From assembly GCA_015075375.1 (NCBI GenBank), contig JABTUM010000003.1:620001-684000 (forward strand): a stretch of DNA of 64,000 bases, read 5' to 3'. The notes beneath the pieces were generated by a model. That model worked only from the letters and a program-made list of their open reading frames with translations, had not been told where the DNA came from and did not search any database. Source of the stretch: Planctomycetota bacterium. GTDB lineage: Bacteria; Planctomycetota; SZUA-567; H5-PLA8. Below, piece after piece: positions 1-8,644 of this stretch. A program made the position numbers and the translations under genes. How positions within the stretch are numbered: the first letter of the stretch is position 1; each line of letters starts with the position of its first letter.

Positions 1-1
1 C

Positions 2-823
2 ACGGCCTGGATCGATGCGAAGGCGCGCAAGCTGCTGGCCGAAGGCAAGATCACCCAGCTCTACGAGAAGGAAGATTTCGAACACCGCTTCGCCCGGATT
101 TACGACGAGTGCCCCGAGATCGGCAGCGGACTGGACATCATGCACTCGCGGATTCCGGAACTCTTCCATTTCCTGCGCAACTCGCGCCTGATGCAGGCGC
201 TGCGCGGCCTGATCGGCCCCGAGATTTCCTGCAACCCGATCCAGCACCTGCGCGCCAAGCCGCCGGCCGCCAAGCTCTCCGAAGGCGCCAAAATGAACGT
301 GCCGTGGCACCAGGATGCGGCCGTCACTTGGGAAGAAGCCGACGCCAGCGAGATCGTCACCTCGTGGCTCCCGCTCGTGAATGCCACCGCCGCCAACGGC
401 TGCATGGAAGTGATCTCCGGCGTGCAGAAGACCGGGTACTTGGAACACATGGCCGAAGGCGGGACGTGCATCAAACCCGAACTGATGCCCGCCACCAAGC
501 CCGTGCGCGCCGAGATTCCCCGCGGCGGCATCATCTTCATGAGCCGCTTCACGCCGCATCGCAGCACCGACAACATGACCGACGGGGTGCGCTGGAGCCT
601 CGACCTGCGCTACCAGCCCACGCACCAGCCCAGCGGCCGGCCGTTCCATCCCTGCTTCGTCACGCACAGCGAGAAGCAGCCCGATTCGGTTCTGACCAGC
701 CACGAGCGCTGGTGCCAGCTTTGGACCGAGGCCTTGGAACTCTCCAAGGGCATCCCGTGGCATCGCACGGCGCCGCAGGAAAAGCGCAAGATGGCCATGG
801 CCGCGGCCGGCTTGAATTACTAA
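2..823 (+). CDS. Phytanoyl-CoA dioxygenase family protein (5' truncated)
   Basis: The frame is already open at the first base of the window, so the start lies outside. The family is Fe(II)/2-oxoglutarate-dependent oxygenases (PhyH) that hydroxylate small organic substrates in the cytosol. The facial-triad start is visible as VPWHQDAAV, with His encoded at 308-310 and Asp two codons later. A second region, MSRFTPHRSTDN followed by RWSLDLRY, supplies the likely distal His and the 2-oxoglutarate-binding Arg. The substrate cannot be deduced. It is followed by a perfect UUCG hairpin at 853-876. Two more members of the family lie at 3208-4026 and 59108-59932, but they are clearly diverged from this one. 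Confidence 0.88.
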   Translation, partial: TAWIDAKARKLLAEGKITQLYEKEDFEHRFARIYDECPEIGSGLDIMHSRIPELFHFLRNSRLMQALRGLIGPEISCNPIQHLRAKPPAAKLSEGAKMNVPWHQDAAVTWEEADASEIVTSWLPLVNATAANGCMEVISGVQKTGYLEHMAEGGTCIKPELMPATKPVRAEIPRGGIIFMSRFTPHRSTDNMTDGVRWSLDLRYQPTHQPSGRPFHPCFVTHSEKQPDSVLTSHERWCQLWTEALELSKGIPWHRTAPQEKRKMAMAAAGLNY

Positions 824-852
824 CACCAGACCACGCGTAGATCGGATGCACG

Positions 853-876
853 GCGGGGAACCTTCGGGTTCCCCGC
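853..876 (+). terminator. UUCG-capped hairpin after the truncated dioxygenase gene
   Basis: A perfect 10-bp stem, GCGGGGAACC pairing with GGTTCCCCGC, is closed by a TTCG tetraloop 30 nt after the stop at 823. The T-tract behind it is weak (TCGCATTTC). It probably ends or stabilises the transcript. Confidence 0.65.
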
Positions 877-958
877 TCGCATTTCATGCCGCCGAATCTG
901 CACTGGCCGATCCGAACCCGGGCTATCTAATGACGTTCCCATCCGGGTCCGAGTCTCC

Positions 959-2062
959 ATGCTGCTCAATGCATCCCTCTTCGTAGGCGGTCTGATCGTC
1001 CTGGTCCTCGGCGCCGAGTTGCTGGTGCGTGGCGCTTCGCGATTGGCCACGGCGGCGGGCATCTCGGCGCTGGTCGTGGGGCTTACCGTCGTCGCCTTCG
1101 GCACCAGCGCGCCCGAACTGGCCGTCAGCCTCAAAGCCAGTTGGGCCGGCCAGCCCAACTTGGCGCTGGGGAATGTGGTCGGCAGCAACATCTTCAACGT
1201 GCTCTTTATCCTGGGCCTGTCGGCGCTGGTCGCGCCGCTGGTGGTCCATAAGCAGTTGGTGCGCGTCGACGTGCCGGTGATGATCGCCGTCACCGGTTTG
1301 ACGTGGGGCTTAAGCCTCAACGGCACCCTCTCCCGGATCGAAGGCATCCTCCTTTCCCTGCTCCTGCTCGCGTATATCGGCCTTTGCATTCACCTAGGCC
1401 GCAAAGATGGAGCGGCCAACGGTGCAGCAGAAGCTCCGGCCGAACCCGCCGCCGACGCGAAGCCGGCCGCGCCCGCGAAGAGTTCCTGGCTGGTGGACGG
1501 CCTGTGCATCCTGGCCGGGCTGGGTCTCCTGATTCTGGGCGCGCAATGGCTGGTGACCTCGGCGACATCCATGGCGAAGGCCTTGGGCATCAGCGATCTG
1601 GTCGTGGCGCTCACCATCGTAGCCGCCGGCACGTCGCTGCCCGAAGTCGCTACTTCGGTGATGGCCACCTACCGCGGACAGCGCGACATCGCGGTGGGCA
1701 ACGTGATCGGCAGCAATATCTTCAATCTGCTCTGCATCCTGGGCTTCAGTTGCGCGCTCTCCCCGCAGGGTGTCGAAGTCGCGCCGGCGGCGCGGAACTT
1801 CGACATTCCGGTGATGATGGCGGTGGCCGTGGCGTGCTTTCCCATTTTCTTCACGGGGCACCTGATCGCGCGCTGGGAAGGCGCGGTCTTCCTGGCCTAC
1901 TACGCGGCGTATACGGGGTACCTGATCCTGCTTTCCACGCAGCACGCGGCGCTGCCCGGTTTCAGCTTCGTCATGCTCGCGTTCGCCGCGCCGCTGACGG
2001 CGCTCACGCTGGCCGTCTGCTTCTTCCGCGCTTGGCGCGCGCGCCACCCGAAATCGGCCTGA
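959..2062 (+). CDS. CaCA family Na+/Ca2+-type exchanger, copy 1
   Basis: An inner-membrane cation/Ca2+ exchanger of 367 residues, the usual length for the YrbG-like branch. Two internal inverted-topology alpha repeats are clear. The first has GTSAPELAVS at residues 48-57 and GNVVGSNIFN at 71-80. The second has GTSLPEVATS at 224-233 and GNVIGSNIFN from 247. The acidic residue in each GTSxPE motif is a cation ligand in this family. Ten or so hydrophobic segments are present. The central loop (about 150-175) is Ala/Pro/Glu-rich and varies from its neighbour. The next gene is a close paralogue 55 nt downstream in the same direction, so the pair is a tandem duplication. Sodium as the coupling ion is assumed from the family. 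Confidence 0.92.
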   Translation: MLLNASLFVGGLIVLVLGAELLVRGASRLATAAGISALVVGLTVVAFGTSAPELAVSLKASWAGQPNLALGNVVGSNIFNVLFILGLSALVAPLVVHKQLVRVDVPVMIAVTGLTWGLSLNGTLSRIEGILLSLLLLAYIGLCIHLGRKDGAANGAAEAPAEPAADAKPAAPAKSSWLVDGLCILAGLGLLILGAQWLVTSATSMAKALGISDLVVALTIVAAGTSLPEVATSVMATYRGQRDIAVGNVIGSNIFNLLCILGFSCALSPQGVEVAPAARNFDIPVMMAVAVACFPIFFTGHLIARWEGAVFLAYYAAYTGYLILLSTQHAALPGFSFVMLAFAAPLTALTLAVCFFRAWRARHPKSA

Positions 2063-2117
2063 TTTCGTTCGCTTGCTCTGGCCATCCGCGCGCCAACGGT
2101 CTACAACGCTTCGCATC

Positions 2118-3218
2118 ATGCTTTCCCAACTGGCCTACTTCTTTGGCGGGATCGCCGTGCTCGTGCTGGGCGCGGAACTGCTCGTGCGGGGTGCGTCGAG
2201 GCTGGCTGCCGCGGCCGGCGTCTCTGCGCTGGTGATCGGCCTGACCGTGGTGGCGTTCGGCACCAGCGCGCCCGAGCTGGCCGTCAGCCTGAATGCCGCG
2301 ACGGGCGGCGAGCCGGACTTGGCCATCGGCAACGCGGTGGGCAGCAACATCTTCAATGTGCTCTGCATCCTCGGGCTTGCCGCGCTGCTCAAGCCGCTCG
2401 TGGTTCACCGGCAACTCATCCGCATCGACGTGCCGGTGATGATCGGGGTCTGCGCGCTCTTTTGGGCGCTGAGCCTCGACGGCTCGCTGAGCCGCACCGA
2501 AGGTCTGATCTTCATCCTGCTGCTGGGCGGCTATCTGGCGCTCAGCGTGATCCTCGGACGCAAGGAATCCCAAAAGAACGGAACGCCCAATTCGGAACCC
2601 GGCGCGGCGGCTCCGCCGCCGATGAAGCGCGGCGCGTGGATCGTCGATCTGCTCTCCATCGCGGTGGGACTGGGCTTCCTGGTGCTGGGCGCGCGCTGGA
2701 TCGTCGATTCGGCCACCGCCATGGCCCAAGCCATGGGCGTCAGCGACCTGATCATCGCGCTGACCGTCGTCGCCGCCGGAACCTCGCTCCCGGAAGTCGC
2801 GACCTCCGTGATGGCCACCTTGCGCGGGCAGCGCGACATTGCCGTAGGGAACGCCATCGGCAGCAATATCTTCAATGTGCTCTGTATCCTGGGCTTCAGC
2901 GCGGCTTTGGCGCCCGAAGGCGTCAACGTCGCCACGCCGGCCCTGCATTTCGATATACCGGTGATGGTGGCCGTCTGCGTCGCGTGCTATCCCATCTTCT
3001 TTACCGGGCACACCATCGCGCGCTGGGAAGGCGCGCTCTTCCTGGCCTACTACGCGGCCTACACGATTTACCTGATCCTAAAGTCCATGGAGCACGACGG
3101 TTTGCAAGCCTACAGCCGCGCGATGATCGGCTACGTCGTGCCCCTGACCGTGATCACGCTGATCGTCTGCTTCTACCGCGGCTGGAAAGACGCCCGGCGC
3201 GGAGCGCCTACGCCGTAA
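2118..3218 (+). CDS. CaCA family Na+/Ca2+-type exchanger, copy 2
   Basis: A tandem paralogue of the preceding gene, 366 residues. The ATG at 2118 was chosen because MLSQLAYFFGG then aligns with the start of copy 1. An upstream in-frame codon would add a non-hydrophobic tail. It keeps both alpha repeats, with GTSAPELAVS and GNAVGSNIFN in the first half and GTSLPEVATS and GNAIGSNIFN in the second. The central loop differs in sequence from copy 1, and the C-terminus ends in a basic tail. Its 3' end overlaps the convergent dioxygenase gene by 11 nt. The two copies could form a heterodimer or have different ion preference; the sequence does not decide this. Confidence 0.92.
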   Translation: MLSQLAYFFGGIAVLVLGAELLVRGASRLAAAAGVSALVIGLTVVAFGTSAPELAVSLNAATGGEPDLAIGNAVGSNIFNVLCILGLAALLKPLVVHRQLIRIDVPVMIGVCALFWALSLDGSLSRTEGLIFILLLGGYLALSVILGRKESQKNGTPNSEPGAAAPPPMKRGAWIVDLLSIAVGLGFLVLGARWIVDSATAMAQAMGVSDLIIALTVVAAGTSLPEVATSVMATLRGQRDIAVGNAIGSNIFNVLCILGFSAALAPEGVNVATPALHFDIPVMVAVCVACYPIFFTGHTIARWEGALFLAYYAAYTIYLILKSMEHDGLQAYSRAMIGYVVPLTVITLIVCFYRGWKDARRGAPTP

Positions 3219-4026
3219 CCGCCGCCACGGCGCTCTGTTCCGCCAGAATCTGCTCGGGCGTCGGAGCGCGCCCGCCGATCCGCAGCAGGCGGTCGCCCGC
3301 GAAACCTTCTTTCACCGGCCGGCGATTCGGATCGTAGTCGACGATGAACGAACGGCGGTCTTTCTCCGATGTGTTCGCGCCGCTGTAGTGGAACGTCAGC
3401 ACATGGAACGCCAGCAGCGAGCCGGCCTTCATCTCGGCCACTTTCACGCGGTCCAGCGGCAGGTTGCGACGGTCGACCTGAAGCTCCTTCTGTCCGTGCT
3501 TCAGCAGCCCCCACTTGTGGCTGCCGGGGATCACCTGCATGCAGCCGTTCTCGATCGTGGCATCATCCAGCGCCAGCCAGCACGTGACCTGCTCGGGCTT
3601 CAAGCTCGCCCAGTACGCGTAGTCCTGGTGCCAAGGCTTCGGCGTGCCGTGGCGCGCGGGCTTGAACATGATCTTGCTCGAATGGTAGTAGATCGTCGGC
3701 CCGATCAGGTCTTCGACGACATCCAGCAGCGCCGGACTCTCGGCCAGCGCGGCAAACTCGGAGCTGTATTTGGTGATCTCCTGAATCTTGCGCAGCAAGC
3801 CGGGCTGGACGAGTTTTCCGTCGTTGGCGAAGTTGCCCGCCTCGTCGCCGGTGCGCTGAACGTTGAACCCCTCGCGATCCTGATCGAGCCCGCGCGCCTT
3901 CTCCTCCACCAGCCGGTCCAGGGCGCCTAGAAGCGAATCGAGCGCCGGACGCTTGAGGAAGTCCTCCACGATCACGTAGCCGTGCTCGTTGTAGAATTCG
4001 ACCTGTTCGGGCGTCAGGACTTTCAT
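3208..4026 (-). CDS. Phytanoyl-CoA dioxygenase family protein
   Basis: A complete PhyH-family non-haem iron, 2-oxoglutarate-dependent oxygenase of 272 residues. The metal triad is visible as H133-x-D135 in PWHQDYAYW with a distal His at about H213 in TFHYSGAN. The likely 2-oxoglutarate-binding Arg follows at 224 or 225. The gene is transcribed away from the AraC-family gene that starts at 4138, with 111 nt between the two starts, so that regulator probably controls it. A similar divergent pair lies near 60 kb. The substrate is unknown; in sulfatase-rich bacteria these enzymes are numerous and mostly uncharacterised. Its 3' end overlaps the upstream exchanger gene by 11 nt. Confidence 0.9.
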   Translation of the reverse strand: MKVLTPEQVEFYNEHGYVIVEDFLKRPALDSLLGALDRLVEEKARGLDQDREGFNVQRTGDEAGNFANDGKLVQPGLLRKIQEITKYSSEFAALAESPALLDVVEDLIGPTIYYHSSKIMFKPARHGTPKPWHQDYAYWASLKPEQVTCWLALDDATIENGCMQVIPGSHKWGLLKHGQKELQVDRRNLPLDRVKVAEMKAGSLLAFHVLTFHYSGANTSEKDRRSFIVDYDPNRRPVKEGFAGDRLLRIGGRAPTPEQILAEQSAVAAVTA

Positions 4027-4137
4027 GGGCGGCTCCTTGAATCGGGCTTTCGTGCACTGATTCTGGCTTATTCATACCCTTTCGGCCCAATCGAGCGCTA
4101 TGGACAACGCGCTCAAGTTATTGTACTTTTCGAAACT

Positions 4138-5052
4138 ATGGCGCTGATTCCTCGAGACGACGAGAGCACCGCACGCGCCCGCGACGCCGGCAGCTTCGAG
4201 CCCTACTCCGCCCTGCCGGCCGGACCCGGCGAACCGTGGACGCAGGCCCTGGAACACCTGCGCCTGCAACCGGTCTCCGCGGTCGAATGGCACTGCACCA
4301 AGGATTGGGCGCTGGGCCCGCGGCAGGTGCAGGACGCCATGTGGTTCTGGATCGAAGCGGGCGCCGGCTGGGGCCAGATCGCCGGTGCGCCGCGCTTTCG
4401 GCTGGAACCCGGGCGCCTGATGCTGATCCCGCAAGGCGCCGAACACTCGGTGCGGCAAGACCCCGGCAGCCGCGGTATGCACGTGCTCACCTGCCATTTT
4501 TACGCGCACGTCTTCGGCGGGCTGGACCTGCTGGCGCTCGCCGGCTTCCCACACTGCACCGCTCATGCACCCGGCTCGCCCGTCCCGGCGGCCTGCCATG
4601 CGCTGGTGCGCGAATTCGGTCTCAAAGCGCCCGGCTGGCGCGCCGCGATGCTCGCCGAGATACAGCGCGTTCTGTTTGTGCTTCTGCGCACGTGCGGCAC
4701 GGAGTTCGAACCGCACGACGCCGCCGGCAGCCCGCGCCTTTGGCCGGCGCTCCAGCAACTCGACCTGCGCTGGGCCGACCCCGATCTGCGCGTCGCGGAT
4801 CTGGCTAGAACCGTACATCTCAGCGAGGTTCAGTTTCGAAAGCTATTTCGTAAGGTAACTGGGCTCAGCCCGGTTCGATTTCTGCAACGCCGCCGGATCG
4901 AGCGCGCCGGCCACCTGCTACGCGCCGGCGAACTGAGTATCGAGCAGATCGCCACGGCCTGCGGCTTTCGCGACGCGCCGTTTTTTTGCCGCGTTTTTCG
5001 CGCCTGGACCCAGACGACGCCCGGCCGGTTCCGGCATCTGAAAAGCGTCTGA
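4138..5052 (+). CDS. AraC family transcriptional regulator
   Basis: 304 residues. The N-terminal two thirds looks like a cupin-type sensing domain, with a stretch reading GRLMLIPQGAEHSV. The C-terminal 100 residues carry the paired helix-turn-helix of AraC proteins: LRVADLARTVHLSEVQFRKL for the first helix pair, and IEQIATACGFRDAPFFCRVF for the conserved second. The ATG at 4138 is preferred over an in-frame extension because the extra residues would run into the divergent dioxygenase gene. The divergent arrangement makes that dioxygenase the likely target. The effector is unknown. Confidence 0.88.
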   Translation: MALIPRDDESTARARDAGSFEPYSALPAGPGEPWTQALEHLRLQPVSAVEWHCTKDWALGPRQVQDAMWFWIEAGAGWGQIAGAPRFRLEPGRLMLIPQGAEHSVRQDPGSRGMHVLTCHFYAHVFGGLDLLALAGFPHCTAHAPGSPVPAACHALVREFGLKAPGWRAAMLAEIQRVLFVLLRTCGTEFEPHDAAGSPRLWPALQQLDLRWADPDLRVADLARTVHLSEVQFRKLFRKVTGLSPVRFLQRRRIERAGHLLRAGELSIEQIATACGFRDAPFFCRVFRAWTQTTPGRFRHLKSV

Positions 5053-5661
5053 CCGTTATTTTTTGCGCACGGGCGATACCTTTTGTGCTACCCTGCGCGG
5101 GCCTGAAATTCCGTAAGACACTTCGCATAACCCTGCGTGGTGAAAGAGACTATGAAAACAATCGCAAGCAAGTGTAAGTTCCCGGCATGCCTGAAACAGA
5201 GTTGCCGGTTTTCAGCAAACCGCTAGATGTATTTCACGCACTTGTTCTTATCGGTTAAGAAATAAAGATTACTCCAAGCTTGCACACCTATTGACTCGTT
5301 CCAGAATTCAGAAGGAAGCACATATGCACATGTGTAGCTATCCCCCTTCAAAAACCTTTCCTCGGCCCCAAAGAATTGAATTTCATAAGATGATAGGCTA
5401 TTCTGTACTTGGAATAGAAAGGAAGTCGGGGAGAAGGGCAAAAAGGGCTTGGGAATCGGGTCATAGCATTCGACGATATGCACAGCGCGACTGGGGGCGT
5501 GCTGGGTGTATCGCTTGGGTTTTGTTACCCGGTGATCCGATGGCTGCCCACGCAGGTACGCATTTTTCACACGCTGCTCGATTTCAGCACCGCCGCTCGG
5601 CAAACGTTCACGCGCTATTCGGTACTTTCGATCTCGCGTCTCCATTCGGGAGGGCGCGCGC
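5053..5661. other. Gene-free stretch between the AraC and TetR genes
   Basis: About 600 nt with no convincing gene. The part from about 5100 to 5480 is clearly more A/T-rich than its neighbours. Open frames here on either strand are low-complexity or lack family-like sequence. A very short frame starts at 5151 and stops after eight codons. No strong hairpin is seen. The 3' portion must carry the TetR promoter. Confidence 0.5.
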
Positions 5662-6354
5662 ATGAATGCTCGTGAACTGGCGGCGGGGGCGACGAGCCCG
5701 GAACCCGGCCGGCGGTCGCGCGGCCGGCCGCCCAATCCGGAACTGCGCACGGCCAAGCACGCGCGGATGCTCAATGCCGCCCTGAGCCTCTTCTTGCAGC
5801 ACGGTTACGACCAGGTCACCGTCGAGCAGGTGGCGCGCGCGGCCGGGCAGTCGAAGGGCGCGTTCTACTGGTACTTCAAGGACAAGGAAGATTGCCTAAA
5901 GCAGATCTTCGATTCGCTTTCCAAGTACCTCGATCTCTCGATCCTGAAGATCATCGAAGGCGGCGGGTCGGCGCGGGAGCGATTGCGCGCGCTGTGCGAT
6001 TTCAAGAACTGGACCGGCAAGGAAATGATCCAGCTCACCACGTTGATGAACAGCCTGCGCTACTGCCGCACGGACACGGTGCGGAACATGGCCATTCAGC
6101 TCAACGCGCAATGGCGGCAGAACGGCACGCGGTTGATCCACAACCTGGCCCGCGCCGCGGCCGAAGAATCGGGTTGGACGCGCGAGCAACTCGACGCGTT
6201 CGACTTCGAGGCCTGGACCTTCTGCTACGTCGCGGCGTACAACGGCATCCAGGGGCACTTCGAGCGGACCGAACTGCCCGCCGCGCCCAGCGCGCACCGC
6301 ATCGCCGAGTGCATCCACGAGTCGTTCGTCAACCGGCTGCTCAAGCCTCAATAA
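5662..6354 (+). CDS. TetR family transcriptional regulator
   Basis: 230 residues. After a basic, disordered start (GRRSRGRPPNPE), the TetR helix-turn-helix is clear: ARMLNAALSLFLQHGYDQVT, then VEQVARAAGQSKGAFYWYF and KDKEDCLKQIF. The rest is helical and poorly conserved, as is normal for the ligand-binding part. The gene converges on the SBF-like transporter gene with only 3 nt between stops, so it does not share a promoter with it. The regulated gene and ligand cannot be identified. It may act on its own promoter in the gene-free stretch upstream. Confidence 0.9.
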   Translation: MNARELAAGATSPEPGRRSRGRPPNPELRTAKHARMLNAALSLFLQHGYDQVTVEQVARAAGQSKGAFYWYFKDKEDCLKQIFDSLSKYLDLSILKIIEGGGSARERLRALCDFKNWTGKEMIQLTTLMNSLRYCRTDTVRNMAIQLNAQWRQNGTRLIHNLARAAAEESGWTREQLDAFDFEAWTFCYVAAYNGIQGHFERTELPAAPSAHRIAECIHESFVNRLLKPQ

Positions 6355-6357
6355 CGT

Positions 6358-7353
6358 TCACGCCGGACCGCGCTCCGCGGGGGCGCTCTCCGGCACGGAC
6401 GGCTTGCGGTAGTGCTCGATCAGAAACGAATCGAAGATGAGCTGCACGGCGTGGTAGACAACGAGCGACAGCACGCCCAGCGCCAGCGCGGGAAAGCAAG
6501 TCTCCAGGATCTGGCAGGCCACCGGCAGCGTCTTCTGGCCGCCGATGAAGACCGCCGCGATGCGGTGCTCTTTCGGCAAGCCCAGCACGCGCGCGCCCAC
6601 CTCCATGCCCGCGACGGCCAGCGCGTGAACGATCGCGCACAGTGCCACCAGCATGCCTACGTCGCTCAGCCGCAAGCTTGATTCTCCGGTGGCCGTGGCC
6701 GAGGCGCGGCTGACGGCCATCACGATCACGCCGCAGATCAGGACGCGCGGAAGCACGTTCAGGAGCGTCTTCTGCGTGGCCAGCCACGCCGCCAGGAAGC
6801 GACGGCCCACCTGCCCCACCGCGATGGGCAGGAGCACCATCAGCACGAGGTTGAGCACGATCTCGAGGAAGGGACGCTTCAAGCTCTCGCCGGCGAGCGC
6901 GTACAAAACCGCCGGCCCGAGCACGACGCTCAACGCGTTGCTCAACACGGTCAGCACGACGGCGAGCGCGGCGTGCCCGCCGGCGAGTCGCGTCCAGACC
7001 ACGGCGCTGGCCAGCGTCGTGGGCGCCGCGCCGAGCACCAGCAGCCCCGCGCCGAGCGGAGCGTGGAGCCCGAAGTACAGCGCCGCGGCGTACAGCAGCG
7101 CCGGCAGCAGGAGATAGGTTCCGGCGAGCGAGAGGAACATCGGGCGCGGCGCTTTCAGGCCCGACCAGAGTTCGCCGGCTTCGAAGGTCAGGCCGGTCAG
7201 GAAGAGCAGGACAAAAATGAAGGGCTTGGTCGAGAGGTGTTCGTCGGCCCACTGGCCGGGCGCGGGATAGGCCGAACCGGCGGCGACGGCGGCGAGCAGC
7301 AGCAGGATGAACCATTGCTGGGCAAGGATTTGCCAGACGCCGCGCGTGGACAT
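6358..7353 (-). CDS. SBF-like (bile acid:sodium symporter superfamily) transporter
   Basis: 331 residues with nine or ten hydrophobic segments, placing it in the inner membrane. The signature FIGGQKTLPVACQILE near the C-terminus and the Gly/Ala/Thr-rich GLLVLGAAPTTLASAV fit the SBF-like branch, which resembles the bile acid:sodium symporters and YfeH rather than the arsenite carriers. The ATG at 7353 starts just before the first membrane helix; a longer frame would add a basic, non-conserved tail. Upstream lies an A/T-rich region with five GTATAC palindromes (7515-7570) that may regulate it. The substrate is probably an organic anion, but this is only family knowledge. Confidence 0.85.
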   Translation of the reverse strand: MSTRGVWQILAQQWFILLLLAAVAAGSAYPAPGQWADEHLSTKPFIFVLLFLTGLTFEAGELWSGLKAPRPMFLSLAGTYLLLPALLYAAALYFGLHAPLGAGLLVLGAAPTTLASAVVWTRLAGGHAALAVVLTVLSNALSVVLGPAVLYALAGESLKRPFLEIVLNLVLMVLLPIAVGQVGRRFLAAWLATQKTLLNVLPRVLICGVIVMAVSRASATATGESSLRLSDVGMLVALCAIVHALAVAGMEVGARVLGLPKEHRIAAVFIGGQKTLPVACQILETCFPALALGVLSLVVYHAVQLIFDSFLIEHYRKPSVPESAPAERGPA

Positions 7354-7722
7354 GATCGACCGCCCCAGGGAGCGGGCAGTGTACTCCGACGGCGCGGGCG
7401 GTTCATGGCCCGAAGCGCGGGGCCACTCGGTGCAGCACAGGTGCTGCGCGTCGTGAGGAGGAAGGCGAGCGGGGACCGAAAAGCTATATCGCAACCTCGC
7501 AAGGTGCGCTAAGTGTATACTTGTATACCATAACTGTATACTGTATACTTAAGTATCCAATTAGGTATACACTTTATTTTCAGGACTCCAATCTAACATA
7601 GTGCAATACATATGCACCGCCGTGCATTCTAGCCGCCGGAGCACTGCGGCGTGCGCTGACTTGATCGCTTCGACCTGCGTTCGATAAGCCGAAGATCCCA
7701 AAACGTAACACGGTTCGGCGCG
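7354..7722. other. Intergenic region upstream of the SBF-like gene
   Basis: No gene is seen. The centre is very A/T-rich and contains the GTATAC cluster listed separately. It lies 5' of the transporter gene and 3' of the gene at 7723-8253, both on the minus strand. Confidence 0.55.
7515..7570. promoter_or_regulatory. Cluster of five GTATAC palindromes
   Basis: The 6-bp palindrome GTATAC occurs at 7515, 7523, 7536, 7543 and 7565, several times as TGTATACT. A sixth copy is at 8261, 8 nt upstream of the ATG of the neighbouring hypothetical gene. In a GC-rich genome this density is unlikely by chance. The cluster begins 162 nt upstream of the transporter ATG, so a regulator-binding array is plausible. 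No regulator is assigned. Confidence 0.45.
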
Positions 7723-8253
7723 TCAGCGAATCGCGTGATTGCAAACCAGGAAGAAGAGGAAGAACTGCGTCGCCGGTTCCACCGTCTCGGGGAACTCGAG
7801 CGTCCACTCGCGCTTGAGCCTGAATCCGAACGGTTCGAAGACCGCGCCCAGCGGCCGGTCTTCTTGCGTGACTTCGTAACGGATCGAGAACAACGAGCGG
7901 GCGCAGAGGACGTCGCCCGGCCAGGGCTGCGTGATGCGGATCCGCGGGCGCTGGAACCAGCCGGGGACCTGCGTGACCGTCGCGGAGGCGCGCACTTGTC
8001 CGGCTTCCTTCAAGTCGAAGCGGTAGTCGTTGCCGCCGAAGGAACGGCCCAGGATCTCGAACTCGATGGTGAGCGCGCGGCCGAGATATTCCAGCGCCAC
8101 GGTCTGACTCAAACCTTCCGGCACGAATCCTTTCAGGCGCGAGTTCATCGCTAGGGCGAGATCGGGCCAGACCAGTTTGCCCACGGGCTGCCGTTCGGCG
8201 TCCTGGAGGAGATACGTAAAGCGCGAGAAGCCGGGCTGGACCGCGAAGAACAT
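7723..8253 (-). CDS. Conserved-looking hypothetical protein, possibly tubby/LURP-like
   Basis: 176 residues, starting at the ATG at 8253 (MFFAVQPGFSRFTYLL). The protein is mostly beta-type sequence with alternating hydrophobics. It has GRSFGGNDYRFDL near the middle and a hydrophobic C-terminal segment, PATQFFLFFLVCNHA. That layout, a beta-barrel ending in a hydrophobic helix, resembles the tubby-like/LURP-one/scramblase superfamily, but no diagnostic motif confirms it. A GTATAC palindrome sits 8 nt upstream of the start. The next gene in the same direction is the SBF-like transporter, about 370 nt away, so they are probably not one tight operon. No function is proposed. Confidence 0.6.
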   Translation of the reverse strand: MFFAVQPGFSRFTYLLQDAERQPVGKLVWPDLALAMNSRLKGFVPEGLSQTVALEYLGRALTIEFEILGRSFGGNDYRFDLKEAGQVRASATVTQVPGWFQRPRIRITQPWPGDVLCARSLFSIRYEVTQEDRPLGAVFEPFGFRLKREWTLEFPETVEPATQFFLFFLVCNHAIR

Positions 8254-8644
8254 GGCGTAAGTATACGCGGAGGTCCGCGCACCGCGAAGCGCCGGCGCAG
8301 GAGCCTCCGGCCGCATCCTCGTCGAACCCGCTGAACGCGATGCCCGCTTAGTGCGCGTCCCGTCCGATGCGCGGACCCTTGAACCGATCGCCCCGGCGTT
8401 GTAGCTTCTGCATGGGTTCCCTTCTCGCTGTGTTTGGGATGTTCTTGGCCGAACAAGCCCGGATATTACTCAGGAGGGAACCTGTTCACTGCATCACCAT
8501 TTCCTAAAGGGTACGCGGAAAGATGAGGCGTGACCGTGGCACCGGCCCACGACGGTGAACCCGCTATACCATATGTGAGAGAACCTATTCACACCCTCAC
8601 CCGCGATCAATTTGTTTTGCCTTAATAAAGGGAGTTTGGCTTCG
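8254..8644. other. Intergenic region upstream of the Imm11-like gene
   Basis: No gene is seen. It holds two imperfect 25-nt direct repeats (listed separately), a GTATAC at 8261, and a Shine-Dalgarno sequence AAAGGGAG at 8627-8634 for the gene that starts at 8645. Confidence 0.55.
8474..8601 (+). repeat. Pair of imperfect 25-nt direct repeats
   Basis: The segments at 8474-8498 and 8577-8601 share about 20 of 25 bases, both containing GAACCT, TTCAC and TCACC at the same spacing. They lie 103 nt apart upstream of the Imm11-like gene. They could be operator sites or remnants of a mobile element; no transposase is nearby. Confidence 0.4.

Noticed and set aside
5223..5774. A 183-residue minus-strand frame in the gap before the TetR gene
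   Set aside because: It overlaps the TetR start and half of it is Arg/Ser-rich antisense sequence with no family resemblance.
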